Positions 1 through 6,463 of a stretch of 8,341 nucleotides of DNA are shown piece by piece. Each line of letters starts with the position of its first letter. The first letter of the stretch is position 1. Under the pieces are notes generated by a model, which was not told the origin of the DNA, made no database searches, and saw nothing but the letters and a program-made list of their open reading frames with translations. The translations under genes were made by a program, and so were the position numbers. This DNA comes from Parabacteroides sp. (GTDB lineage: Bacteria; Bacteroidota; Bacteroidia; Bacteroidales; Tannerellaceae), in assembly GCA_019411205.1 (NCBI GenBank), contig DXRF01000121.1, positions 1 through 8,341 on the forward strand, written 5' to 3'.

Positions 1-49
1 CCACCAAAGTTTCCCTTCCTTTTCTAACTAATTGCTGAATTGTAGGCAT
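1..49 (-). CDS. rpsL: 30S ribosomal protein S12, N-terminal fragment cut by the window edge
   Basis: The ATG at 49-47 opens a frame reading MPTIQQLVRKGRETLV before the window ends. This is the highly conserved bacterial S12 start, in which the residue at position 14 is more often Val than Thr. S12 is part of the decoding centre of the small ribosomal subunit and usually heads the str operon (rpsL-rpsG-fusA), so the genes to the left are probably rpsG and fusA, which cannot be seen here. The start is supported by the protein match and by an A-rich leader just upstream (about 50-66), as expected for Bacteroidetes ribosomal genes that do not use Shine-Dalgarno pairing. Two tandem promoters lie 65 to 170 bases upstream. 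Only 16 complete codons are visible, but the match is distinctive. Confidence 0.93.
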   Translation of the reverse strand, partial: MPTIQQLVRKGRETLV

Positions 50-110
50 TTCTTTTCTTTTTTAAACTTTGAATGTGTTATTATTATAATTATCTATTTC
101 TTTATTTTGA

Positions 111-145
111 GCTGCAAAGGTACACATTCTTTTCGGATTATCAAG
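111..145 (-). repeat. Duplicated promoter unit, copy 1 (partner at 184-218)
   Basis: These 35 bases align without gaps to 184-218 at 28 of 35 positions. The whole -7 box and its flank (GTACCTTTGCAGC on the minus strand) are identical, and so is the CTTG at the -33 end. Most differences are in the spacer. The similarity exceeds what shared promoter boxes require, so an ancient tandem duplication is the simplest explanation. Confidence 0.7.
115..144 (-). promoter_or_regulatory. Proximal rpsL promoter (P1)
   Basis: Read on the minus strand, TTG at 144-142 is followed by 19 bases and then TACCTTTG at 122-115. This matches the Bacteroidetes primary-sigma consensus (TTTG or TTG at -33, TAnnTTTG at -7) in both boxes and in spacing. 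Transcription would start near 108-110, giving an AT-rich leader of about 60 bases before the rpsL ATG. The start site is inferred. Confidence 0.8.
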
Positions 146-160
146 AAGTTGCGCCTTCTT
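143..160. promoter_or_regulatory. Inverted repeat over the -33 element of P1
   Basis: AAGAAG at 143-148 and CTTCTT at 155-160 are perfect 6-base inverted arms around a 6-base centre (TTGCGC). The left arm overlaps the P1 -33 box (142-144). It could be a protein-binding site, or a weak hairpin in the leader of the longer P2 transcript. No U-run follows it on the minus strand, so it is not a typical terminator. Its regulatory role is inferred only from position and symmetry. Confidence 0.45.
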
Positions 161-183
161 TTTCGTACACTTCACGCTAAAAC

Positions 184-218
184 GCTGCAAAGGTACGCAT
201 TTGTTCCCGTTTAACAAG
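184..218 (-). repeat. Duplicated promoter unit, copy 2 (partner at 111-145)
   Basis: This is the upstream copy of the 35-base promoter unit, offset by 73 bases from copy 1. Both copies continue upstream into a dyad symmetry and then a CGAAA stretch, although the dyads differ in length, so the duplicated block was probably larger than 35 bases. No third copy is visible in the window. Confidence 0.7.
188..217 (-). promoter_or_regulatory. Distal rpsL promoter (P2)
   Basis: On the minus strand TTG at 217-215, a 19-base spacer and TACCTTTG at 195-188 form a second full match to the Bacteroidetes promoter consensus, exactly 73 bases upstream of P1. A transcript from here would start near 181-183 and carry a leader of about 130 bases that includes the P1 region and its inverted repeat. 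P2 lies 113 bases beyond the mutL stop codon, so the str operon can be transcribed independently of mutL. Confidence 0.8.
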
Positions 219-227
219 ACGCGTCTT
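216..227. promoter_or_regulatory. 12-base perfect palindrome over the -33 element of P2
   Basis: AAGACGCGTCTT is its own reverse complement. It overlaps the P2 -33 TTG (215-217), the same relative position as the longer inverted repeat at P1. Both dyads share AAGA on one side, a CGC centre and TCTT on the other. This fits a conserved operator or activator site, but no cognate regulator is encoded in the window. Confidence 0.45.
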
Positions 228-329
228 TCGAGTATTTATAAACAATTAACAATTATTTCTATTACAAGCCTCAGCAATCCAGAACAACCGACCTCTTTTA
301 TACAAAATCCAGTAGACATGGAATGCCGA
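219..329. other. Gap between mutL and the rpsL promoters, no clear terminator
   Basis: This stretch lies after the mutL stop (TAA, 332-330) and before P2. It is AT-rich, especially at 230-262, and contains no open frame resembling a protein and no GC-rich hairpin followed by a T-run on the minus strand. Unless termination is factor-dependent, some mutL transcripts may read through into rpsL. Confidence 0.5.
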
Positions 330-2195
330 TTATTTGAAACGTTTCTCCAGTTCTTCGTCCGTCAACTTCGAAATAATGGTCTTCCCATCAGGAGTCAGAT
401 TCGATTCCTGGCAGGAAAAAAGAGAAGCGAGCAAGTTGTCCATCTCTTCCCCAGACAGGATCTTTCCCGGACGGATAGCAGCAGCTTTAGCCAAAGACAG
501 TGCCAACGAGTCACAGATTTCCTCACGCACTTCGCAACCGGTCTCAATTGCACGATCCACCATATTCCGGATCAAAGACACCGGATCCAGATTCTCCACA
601 CCGGCAGGAAGTCCGTTGATAGCATAGCTGTTATTCCCCAAGTTCGTCAGATCAAAACCGATAAAACAAATATCTTCGAGCAAGGCCGGTAAGACTGCTG
701 CTTCGCTGGCGGTAAACTCGACAATCTCAGGAAAAAGAACTTGCTGGGAAGCACCCCGCTGCTGCCTGATGTTCACAATGTACTGATCGAATAAGATACG
801 AACATGGGCACGGTGTTGATCGATCAAAGCCAACCCCGACTTCAAAGAGGTTATGATATATTTTCCTTTATATTGATAACAGGAGGAGGAAACATCGTTG
901 AACAAACTGTCCGAAGTGTCTTGAACAGCTACTTCATCAGCATCGATGGTCGGCTCGGAAATATCCGGAGCCAAGAAAGGTTCGGTTAATTCCGGATCCT
1001 GCCGTATAGCGTTCCGGTCTCCCTCGAAATCATTATAAAGCTTAGACCAGTCGAACTCCGGTTTCTTATAAGAAGAGGTTTCAAAAGGATTATACCCGGA
1101 ATTTACCTGCACACGGGGAGCTTTATAAGGCGTCGCTTCCTTCACGGGATTATACACAGGGATATCGATAGCGTCTTCCACATCGAAATCAATTGTCGGG
1201 ATCGCACTGGATTTGGCCAGTGCTTCACGGGTCGCGGCCATCAGGATTTGCCAGATCGGCTGTTCGTTTTCAAACTTGATCTCCGTCTTGGTCGGATGGA
1301 TATTGACATCTATCGTAGCCGGATCAAGCGTAAAGTAGATAAAGTAGTTCGGCTGCTCACCTGCCGGGATCAGTTGTTCGTAAGCCTGCATGACCGCTTT
1401 GTGAAAATACGGATGCTTCATGAAACGCCCGTTTACAAAGAAATACTGCAAAGCCCCCCTCTTCTTTGCCGAATCGGGCCGCCCCACAAAGCCTGAGATT
1501 GTCACCAACGAACTTTGCGCATCCACAGAAAGAAGCTTTTGGTTCAGCGTTTTTCCATATACATTAACAATACGTTGCCTCAAACCGGACTCAGGCAGGT
1601 TGAATATCTCCGTATCGTTATGGTAAAGAGACAAAGCGACCTGCGGATTGACCAAGGCAATCCGTTCGAATTCATTGATGATATTCCGGAACTCTGTCTC
1701 ATTCGATTTCAGGAACTTCCGACGTGCCGGAACATTAAAGAAGAGGTTCTTCACTGAAAAAATACTTCCTTCGGTACAGGCATCCGGTTCGACACTCTCT
1801 AATTCTGAACCCGAAAATACAAGATGCGTCCCCAGTTCGGCACCTTTCAAGCGGGTACGAAGCTCCACTTGCGAAACCGCCACTATCGAAGCAAGCGCCT
1901 CACCACGAAATCCCATCGTATGGAGAGAAAAAAGATCGTCTGCAGTAGAAATCTTCGAAGTAGCATGCCGTTCAAAAGCCATACGGGCATCAGTCTCGGA
2001 CATACCCTTTCCATCATCGATCACTTGAATCAACGTACGACCGGCATCCTTTATATTCACCTGAATGTATCCGGCACCGGCATCCACCGCATTTTCCACC
2101 AACTCCTTTACGACAGAGGCAGGACGCTGGATAACCTCGCCTGCCGCTATCTGATTGGCAATACTGTCAGGAAGTAAATGAATTATATCACTCAT
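330..2195 (-). CDS. mutL: DNA mismatch repair protein MutL
   Basis: At 621 residues this is the expected size for MutL, the ATPase that links MutS recognition to downstream repair. The N-terminal GHKL ATPase is complete: ELVEN at 31-35 (catalytic Glu31, Mg-binding Asn35), DDGKGM 60-65, RHATSKI 76-82, GFRGEALASI 95-104, FFNVPARRKFLK 152-163, FVNGR 253-257 and NIHPTKTEIKF 298-308 with the ATP-contacting Lys303. A low-complexity linker (about 330-435) leads to the C-terminal dimerisation domain, which keeps a clamp-binding-like motif QQVLFP at 484-489. The metal-dependent endonuclease motif DQHAxxExxxxE is degenerate (DQHRAHVRILFD, 459-470), and the usual C-terminal CPHGRP is TPDGKT at 601-606. 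The start is the ATG at 2195, not the one 18 bases upstream, because family members begin MSDIIHLLP and this ATG overlaps the preceding TGA (ATGA), suggesting translational coupling. It is the last gene of the operon. Confidence 0.97.
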   Translation of the reverse strand: MSDIIHLLPDSIANQIAAGEVIQRPASVVKELVENAVDAGAGYIQVNIKDAGRTLIQVIDDGKGMSETDARMAFERHATSKISTADDLFSLHTMGFRGEALASIVAVSQVELRTRLKGAELGTHLVFSGSELESVEPDACTEGSIFSVKNLFFNVPARRKFLKSNETEFRNIINEFERIALVNPQVALSLYHNDTEIFNLPESGLRQRIVNVYGKTLNQKLLSVDAQSSLVTISGFVGRPDSAKKRGALQYFFVNGRFMKHPYFHKAVMQAYEQLIPAGEQPNYFIYFTLDPATIDVNIHPTKTEIKFENEQPIWQILMAATREALAKSSAIPTIDFDVEDAIDIPVYNPVKEATPYKAPRVQVNSGYNPFETSSYKKPEFDWSKLYNDFEGDRNAIRQDPELTEPFLAPDISEPTIDADEVAVQDTSDSLFNDVSSSCYQYKGKYIITSLKSGLALIDQHRAHVRILFDQYIVNIRQQRGASQQVLFPEIVEFTASEAAVLPALLEDICFIGFDLTNLGNNSYAINGLPAGVENLDPVSLIRNMVDRAIETGCEVREEICDSLALSLAKAAAIRPGKILSGEEMDNLLASLFSCQESNLTPDGKTIISKLTDEELEKRFK

Positions 2196-2503
2196 TGCAT
2201 AAACAAAAACCAAAATAAGGCAGCCAATACAGCAGCAGCAACTAGTAGTTTCACATTCTTATAAGTACGACTCCGTTGGTCATCACCTCTATCGCGGCTT
2301 TTCTTCAAATGCGAAGTACCTTCTATAAAGCTACCTTTGATCTCAGCCTTATAATCTTCTGCACTTAACTGGTCTTCCATGCCAATCTCACGCTTCACCT
2401 TACGGATGCGATCTTCCATCGCCTCCTTACGGGGATCCCAGTAAATCGGCTTGTGAGTATATTGGCGAGGCTTCCGTACATTATAAAATGAGAATAATGC
2501 CAT
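2192..2503 (-). CDS. Small protein of unknown function with a C-terminal membrane anchor
   Basis: This 103-residue protein has no signal peptide. It begins MALFSFYNVRKPRQY, followed by an aromatic, proline and basic stretch (KPIYWDPRKE, 18-27), then a charged, probably helical region (28-45) and a second polar stretch. One hydrophobic segment at 84-102 ends the protein at the last residue. The flank before that segment is rich in Arg and Lys (68-85), so the positive-inside rule places the N-terminal 80 residues in the cytoplasm with the tail in the inner membrane. I recognise no named domain. It lies 27 bases after the OstA-like gene and its stop overlaps the mutL start in an ATGA, so the two are probably translationally coupled. 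Its role could concern the envelope genes upstream or be unrelated. The reading frame, spacing and coherent topology make it a real gene. Confidence 0.85.
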   Translation of the reverse strand: MALFSFYNVRKPRQYTHKPIYWDPRKEAMEDRIRKVKREIGMEDQLSAEDYKAEIKGSFIEGTSHLKKSRDRGDDQRSRTYKNVKLLVAAAVLAALFWFLFMQ

Positions 2504-2530
2504 AATCTTTTATTATTTGAAAATTCTTTG

Positions 2531-4207
2531 CTAATGTACAAATTTATTACTTCTCTTGGGTGATTCCGTCGCTTTTCTTTTCACCACCTCGTAAATGTCA
2601 TCCCTATTCTTCGGACGCAGATAGTCGAACCAATAAAAATCTTTCAACATCTTTTGGTCGGGCTTCAGATCCGGAATAGGAGTCATGCTGCCGACCGGAC
2701 TCGGCCAGATTTTCAGTTTATCCAGCTTATTGTCTTTCACCCAGATCGTCAGGAAGCCGCTCTTGGTCTCATTCATCCCGACTTTCGCTCCATCCTTTTC
2801 CAAAGGATAAAAAATAGATTCGGCATTTCCCGCGACATCGATCTGATGAACGGTTTGCCCCTCAAAATAGGCTTTCAGGTCGTTCCCCTTCAACTGGTTA
2901 TAGTAACTCGAGTCGACATGCTGTGCCGCAAAAGCAAACTGGATCACATGAGCATATTCGATCGTACTATCATTCATATAAATAGCGATCGTGTCACCAT
3001 ACAGTTGATATTGTTCATTCCAAAGAACCGGCTCCGTATACATATATAATACAGAATCACGAGTATTGAACTGCATGGAATCACATACGCCTTGCATATC
3101 GGTCCGGTAGAAACGTACGCCATAATAAGCCTTGATCTCCCGGTAAACGGAGTCGACCGTCACCATCTGCAACGTATCGGCATGCAAGAACAACGTATCG
3201 CCTTGCGAATACTCAAGGAAACGGGCACTGTCGGTTGCAAAAGCATATCCGGTCTGTTCATTATAATAACCATACTCGCCTTGCAGCGTCACATGCTGGA
3301 GCGTATCGATCAGGCTCATATTTCCATAGACCTCTCCCATACCCGTATCCCGGTTATAGAAGATTGAGTCGCCAATCAGGATCTTCTCACCCGATTCTAC
3401 CTGAGACTGATCGAGCAAAAGGGATGTGTTGTTCACCGTATCATACCATCCTCTTGAAGTATGGATCGTACCACTGTCCGAAACAATGACAGATGGCCCC
3501 AGGATGGTAGCGACCTTGGATTCTGTGTCATAATGCAAAGTATCGGAATACAATGTGAAGTCAGGGTTCTCTACCTGCACGCTGTCATTGAACACCGCCA
3601 GCTTCGTCTCCGGAGAATATTGTCCGTAGAAAGAAGATAACTGATTCAGGGAATCCACGATCAACCCACCCTCAAAATAGTATCCGATATTCGGAATGCG
3701 TTCATAATTGAGGCTATCCGTAAAGAGCGTCACCTGCCCGTTCTCCATCCGGACGTTCTCGCGCAGGTAAGCAACCTGTGTGTTTCCGTCATAAAAAAGA
3801 TAATCTCCGTAGACAAACAGGGTGTCTCCCTGCTCCATCCGGACATTACTGAATGCTTCGAGTGAATTGGTCTGCTCAAAAAAGTAAGCACTGTCACAAT
3901 ACATATATGAACTGTCATGCCGGAAACATACATCGCCGTTCAATATCTGTGCATCCGGCTTTACAGCCTTATCGAAAGATAGCGTATTGGTATGGATCAA
4001 GTATATCTTCGTCTTTTTGGCCGGGACCGTATCCGTCATGACCTGCAAACTATCGGCAGCCAAGCTGTCCGGCGGGGTGACTGTCACGTCTTGTGCAGTA
4101 ATAGCAACAGTATCTGCACGCACAATACTATCCTGAGCCTGTGCAAAAGCACAGACTGCCAACAAAAAAAACAGACCTGTGAAAATAAATTTATTTACAG
4201 TCCTCAT
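2531..4207 (-). CDS. OstA/LptA-like outer-membrane biogenesis protein
   Basis: This 558-residue protein has a signal peptide (MRTVNKFIF then a hydrophobic core ending in AFAQ, residues 1-23) and a Thr/Asp/Ser-rich stretch to about 65. From about 66 to 430 it has short beta-strand repeats of the form G-D-T-L-F-x-x-G-D-x-L-x-Y followed by a valine/asparagine turn (for example 126-155, 155-185, 216-245). This is the repeating jelly-roll pattern of the LptA/OstA family, which forms a hydrophobic groove for lipopolysaccharide between the membranes. A further conserved-looking C-terminal part (about 440-535) includes SGFLTIWVKDNKLDKLKIWP at 483-502. It is much longer than E. coli LptA and lacks an LptD-sized barrel. 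A role in LPS transport or assembly is inferred from fold and neighbours. Its ATG at 4207 overlaps the surA stop as ATGA; the gap to the next gene is 27 bases. Confidence 0.85.
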   Translation of the reverse strand: MRTVNKFIFTGLFFLLAVCAFAQAQDSIVRADTVAITAQDVTVTPPDSLAADSLQVMTDTVPAKKTKIYLIHTNTLSFDKAVKPDAQILNGDVCFRHDSSYMYCDSAYFFEQTNSLEAFSNVRMEQGDTLFVYGDYLFYDGNTQVAYLRENVRMENGQVTLFTDSLNYERIPNIGYYFEGGLIVDSLNQLSSFYGQYSPETKLAVFNDSVQVENPDFTLYSDTLHYDTESKVATILGPSVIVSDSGTIHTSRGWYDTVNNTSLLLDQSQVESGEKILIGDSIFYNRDTGMGEVYGNMSLIDTLQHVTLQGEYGYYNEQTGYAFATDSARFLEYSQGDTLFLHADTLQMVTVDSVYREIKAYYGVRFYRTDMQGVCDSMQFNTRDSVLYMYTEPVLWNEQYQLYGDTIAIYMNDSTIEYAHVIQFAFAAQHVDSSYYNQLKGNDLKAYFEGQTVHQIDVAGNAESIFYPLEKDGAKVGMNETKSGFLTIWVKDNKLDKLKIWPSPVGSMTPIPDLKPDQKMLKDFYWFDYLRPKNRDDIYEVVKRKATESPKRSNKFVH

Positions 4208-5568
4208 TCTTTAATCCAGCCGGGATACTGGAAATCACAATTACGCCAGCCGTCGCTGATACGCACATATGTGCTTTTCTGCTTCTTAATGATCCAGTCA
4301 TGCAGCAATTCTTCACGTTTCCGAGATTCGACAATCGATTTCAAAGCCTGATAATCATCCGATATATTTGCCTTATGCTGGTCTACTCTGGCTTTCAGTT
4401 TTACAATAGCAACCACTTCTTTCTGCTTATCGTTGATCATAGTGAAAGGTTTGGAGATATCACCCACCTGCATGGTGTAAACCATCTTACCGATTTCCTG
4501 TGGCAGTTCGGCCATTTCGAATTTCGGAGTGCTGTGGTTGTCACTTTCAAAATTCTGGTTCACCATCAAACCTTTGTTATTTCTCGTATCCTTGTCAGCA
4601 GAGATAAAAGTCGCCGCTTCTTCAAAAGTAAATTTCTTTGCCGTTAAGTCGTTATACAACGAATCCATACGTGTCATACACTCGTTCAACTCCTTGTCCG
4701 AAACTTTCGGCTTCAACAGGATATGACGACAGTTGATACGGTCGCCACGCTTTTCGATCAATTGGATAATATGATAGCCATATTCGGTCTGCACGATCTG
4801 GGAAATCTTCTTCGGATCCTTCAAGTTGAAAGCCACATTTGCGAATTCGGGCAACAAACTTGTCTTACCCAAGAATCCCAGTTCTCCCCCTCTTTTGGCT
4901 GATTCCGGGTCTTCAGAATACAGACGGGCCAATGTCGAGAACTCATATTTCCCGCTGTTGATATCATCGGTAAATTGGCGAAGACGAGCCTTAATGGCAT
5001 CTGTCTCTTCAAATGGGATCTTCGGTTCCATCGTGATGATCTGCACCTCGACTGTTGTCGGGATATTAGGCAGACTGTCTTTAGACAACTGGCTATAATA
5101 CTTACGAACCTCAGAAGGTGTCAACTTGATTTCACCGATCAACTGGCGCTTCATCTGCTCTACTGTCTGTTGCTCCATGATCATCTCCTTACGTTCGTCT
5201 TTCAGTTGGGAAATCTTTTTACCGAAATATTCCTCCAACTTTTCCTTAGATCCCATCTGGTTGATTGCGAAATTGATCCAACGATCCGTCTCTTGGATCA
5301 CTTGGCTTTCACTCACTTCCACACTATCGATCTTCGCCTGGTTCAGGAACAACTTCTGTATTGCCATCTGTTCAGGGAGCACGCAATAAGGGTCACCGTC
5401 AAAACGCTGTCCCTCGTTTTGCAGATATAAACGCTGGCTCTCGATGTCCGAACGCAAAATTGCATCATCTCCTACCACCCACACGATTTCATCGATCACA
5501 TTATCCTGGGCATACACCACACAAGATAAACAGGCAAGAATGAATACTGTCAAAATCTTTTTCATCAT
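4204..5568 (-). CDS. surA: SurA-type periplasmic chaperone / peptidyl-prolyl isomerase
   Basis: This 454-residue protein begins with a signal peptide (MMKKILTVF...CVVYA, about 1-20), then a SurA-like N-terminal chaperone region that starts IDEIVWVVGDDAILRSDIE and runs to about 165. Two parvulin domains follow, at about 172-275 and 276-392, then a C-terminal helix (about 398-432). SurA escorts unfolded outer-membrane proteins through the periplasm. The active-site residues are split: domain 1 has the SxxGGELGFLG-type loop (223-234) and the late His266 in YGYHIIQL, but its first histidine is Gln176. Domain 2 has the first histidine (His282 in RHILLKP) but EVVAIVKL (384-391) replaces the second. 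It may therefore be mainly a chaperone. Two adjacent start codons (5568 and 5565) are possible. The gap from the upstream gene is 22 bases, and the stop overlaps the next start. Confidence 0.9.
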   Translation of the reverse strand: MMKKILTVFILACLSCVVYAQDNVIDEIVWVVGDDAILRSDIESQRLYLQNEGQRFDGDPYCVLPEQMAIQKLFLNQAKIDSVEVSESQVIQETDRWINFAINQMGSKEKLEEYFGKKISQLKDERKEMIMEQQTVEQMKRQLIGEIKLTPSEVRKYYSQLSKDSLPNIPTTVEVQIITMEPKIPFEETDAIKARLRQFTDDINSGKYEFSTLARLYSEDPESAKRGGELGFLGKTSLLPEFANVAFNLKDPKKISQIVQTEYGYHIIQLIEKRGDRINCRHILLKPKVSDKELNECMTRMDSLYNDLTAKKFTFEEAATFISADKDTRNNKGLMVNQNFESDNHSTPKFEMAELPQEIGKMVYTMQVGDISKPFTMINDKQKEVVAIVKLKARVDQHKANISDDYQALKSIVESRKREELLHDWIIKKQKSTYVRISDGWRNCDFQYPGWIKE

Positions 5569-5590
5569 GTACTTCTCTATAAGCTACCAA

Positions 5591-6448
5591 TCACGGTTCC
5601 GTATAAAACGTGACGTCACCGCTCCTGACTGCATCATTATATAATTCTTCTTCAAATTTCTTCAAAAATTCCACCTTACGCCGATTTGTCAGCATCTCCA
5701 CGATCTGCGCACTGGCATAGTCGTACGGCGCCACACTTCCCACAGGTAGATATTCCTTAATATTCAACAGATAGCAATATATACTATCCGAGACTTCGAC
5801 AAACTTGTTTGCCTTTAGGAAGTCGTTCGCATTCGACACATGCACCGGAATATTATCCATCACCTGGTCGAAGTCCACCCATTTGTCGTAAAAGTAGTCA
5901 TAAATACTGGCATTCTGTACACTATACTTCTCAATTTTTTCTAAAGAAGCCTCAGATGTCGACCTATACCATCCTTTTACATCAGAAAGCCCGGGGGCAT
6001 CCACCGGGATTTTCAGGAAAAGGCCTTTCACCAAAGCCTTGTCCAGCACAAACTTTTTCTGGTTTTCTTCGTAATAACTCAGCTTGTCGCTTTCCTGAAA
6101 CTCAGAAGAAAGCCTTTCTCTTATCAGCTGTTCCTGATACCGATAGCGGATCAGCGAATGACGGTATTCCTCCACCAACTTATCCACTTCCATCTTGTCT
6201 TCTCCCTCCAAGTTGCGCAAGGCCACCTCGTAGACCAACGCATCTTTCACCCACTTCTTTTCCAGGCTTTCGGCGAGCAGCATACTGTCGGTCGAGGACA
6301 ATCCACGCGGAATCTGCTGTTTTATCTCCGAACGTCTCAAAGTCCGATCCTTCACTTTTACCAACGCATCCGCATCGTCCACAGGCTGTGTTCCCTTACA
6401 AGAACACAGCAAAGATACAAATGCTATAAAAATGAAGCAATATCTCAT
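5591..6448 (-). CDS. SurA-like lipoprotein without a recognisable parvulin domain
   Basis: This 285-residue protein starts with a lipoprotein signal peptide (MRYCFIFIAFVSLLCSC) whose probable lipidated cysteine is Cys17, followed by KGTQPVDDAD. Residues 28-45 (VKVKDRTLRRSEI) resemble the start of SurA/PpiC mature proteins. A long charged helical region (about 55-130) resembles their chaperone domain, and the C-terminal part (VAPYDYASAQIVEMLTNRRK, 239-258, then KKFEEELYNDA) resembles the closing helices. The middle (about 135-230) is where a parvulin domain would sit, but it lacks the paired histidines and glycine-rich loop. I infer a membrane-anchored, catalytically inactive periplasmic chaperone. 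Family assignment is moderate: it rests on pattern similarity and on its place between two parvulin genes, with gaps of 15 and 22 bases. An A-rich leader (about 6450-6460) precedes the only plausible ATG. Confidence 0.75.
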   Translation of the reverse strand: MRYCFIFIAFVSLLCSCKGTQPVDDADALVKVKDRTLRRSEIKQQIPRGLSSTDSMLLAESLEKKWVKDALVYEVALRNLEGEDKMEVDKLVEEYRHSLIRYRYQEQLIRERLSSEFQESDKLSYYEENQKKFVLDKALVKGLFLKIPVDAPGLSDVKGWYRSTSEASLEKIEKYSVQNASIYDYFYDKWVDFDQVMDNIPVHVSNANDFLKANKFVEVSDSIYCYLLNIKEYLPVGSVAPYDYASAQIVEMLTNRRKVEFLKKFEEELYNDAVRSGDVTFYTEP

Positions 6449-6463
6449 ATAACTTTCTCTTTA

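Noticed and set aside
201..692. A 163-codon open frame on the plus strand running into mutL
   Set aside because: Most of it is antisense to the conserved MutL C-terminal domain, and its first part crosses the rpsL promoter region. It shows no protein-like pattern.
2196..2213. An upstream in-frame ATG for mutL, adding MVFVYA
   Set aside because: MutL homologues begin at or near MSDIIHLLP. The inner ATG also forms an ATGA overlap with the preceding gene.
3730..3933. A 67-codon minus-strand open frame inside the OstA-like gene
   Set aside because: It is an alternative frame of the OstA-like coding sequence, with no start context and no recognisable features.
5809..6429. A 206-codon plus-strand open frame rich in Pro, Ser and His
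   Set aside because: It is antisense to the SurA-like lipoprotein and its composition is an artefact of that gene's codon use.
6410..6440. An internal promoter-like match (TTG, 20 bases, TATCTTTG) on the minus strand inside the lipoprotein start
   Set aside because: Both boxes fall in T-rich signal-peptide codons (Tyr-Cys and Val-Ser-Leu), where such matches arise easily. The genes are closely spaced and need no extra promoter. Transcript mapping could revive it.
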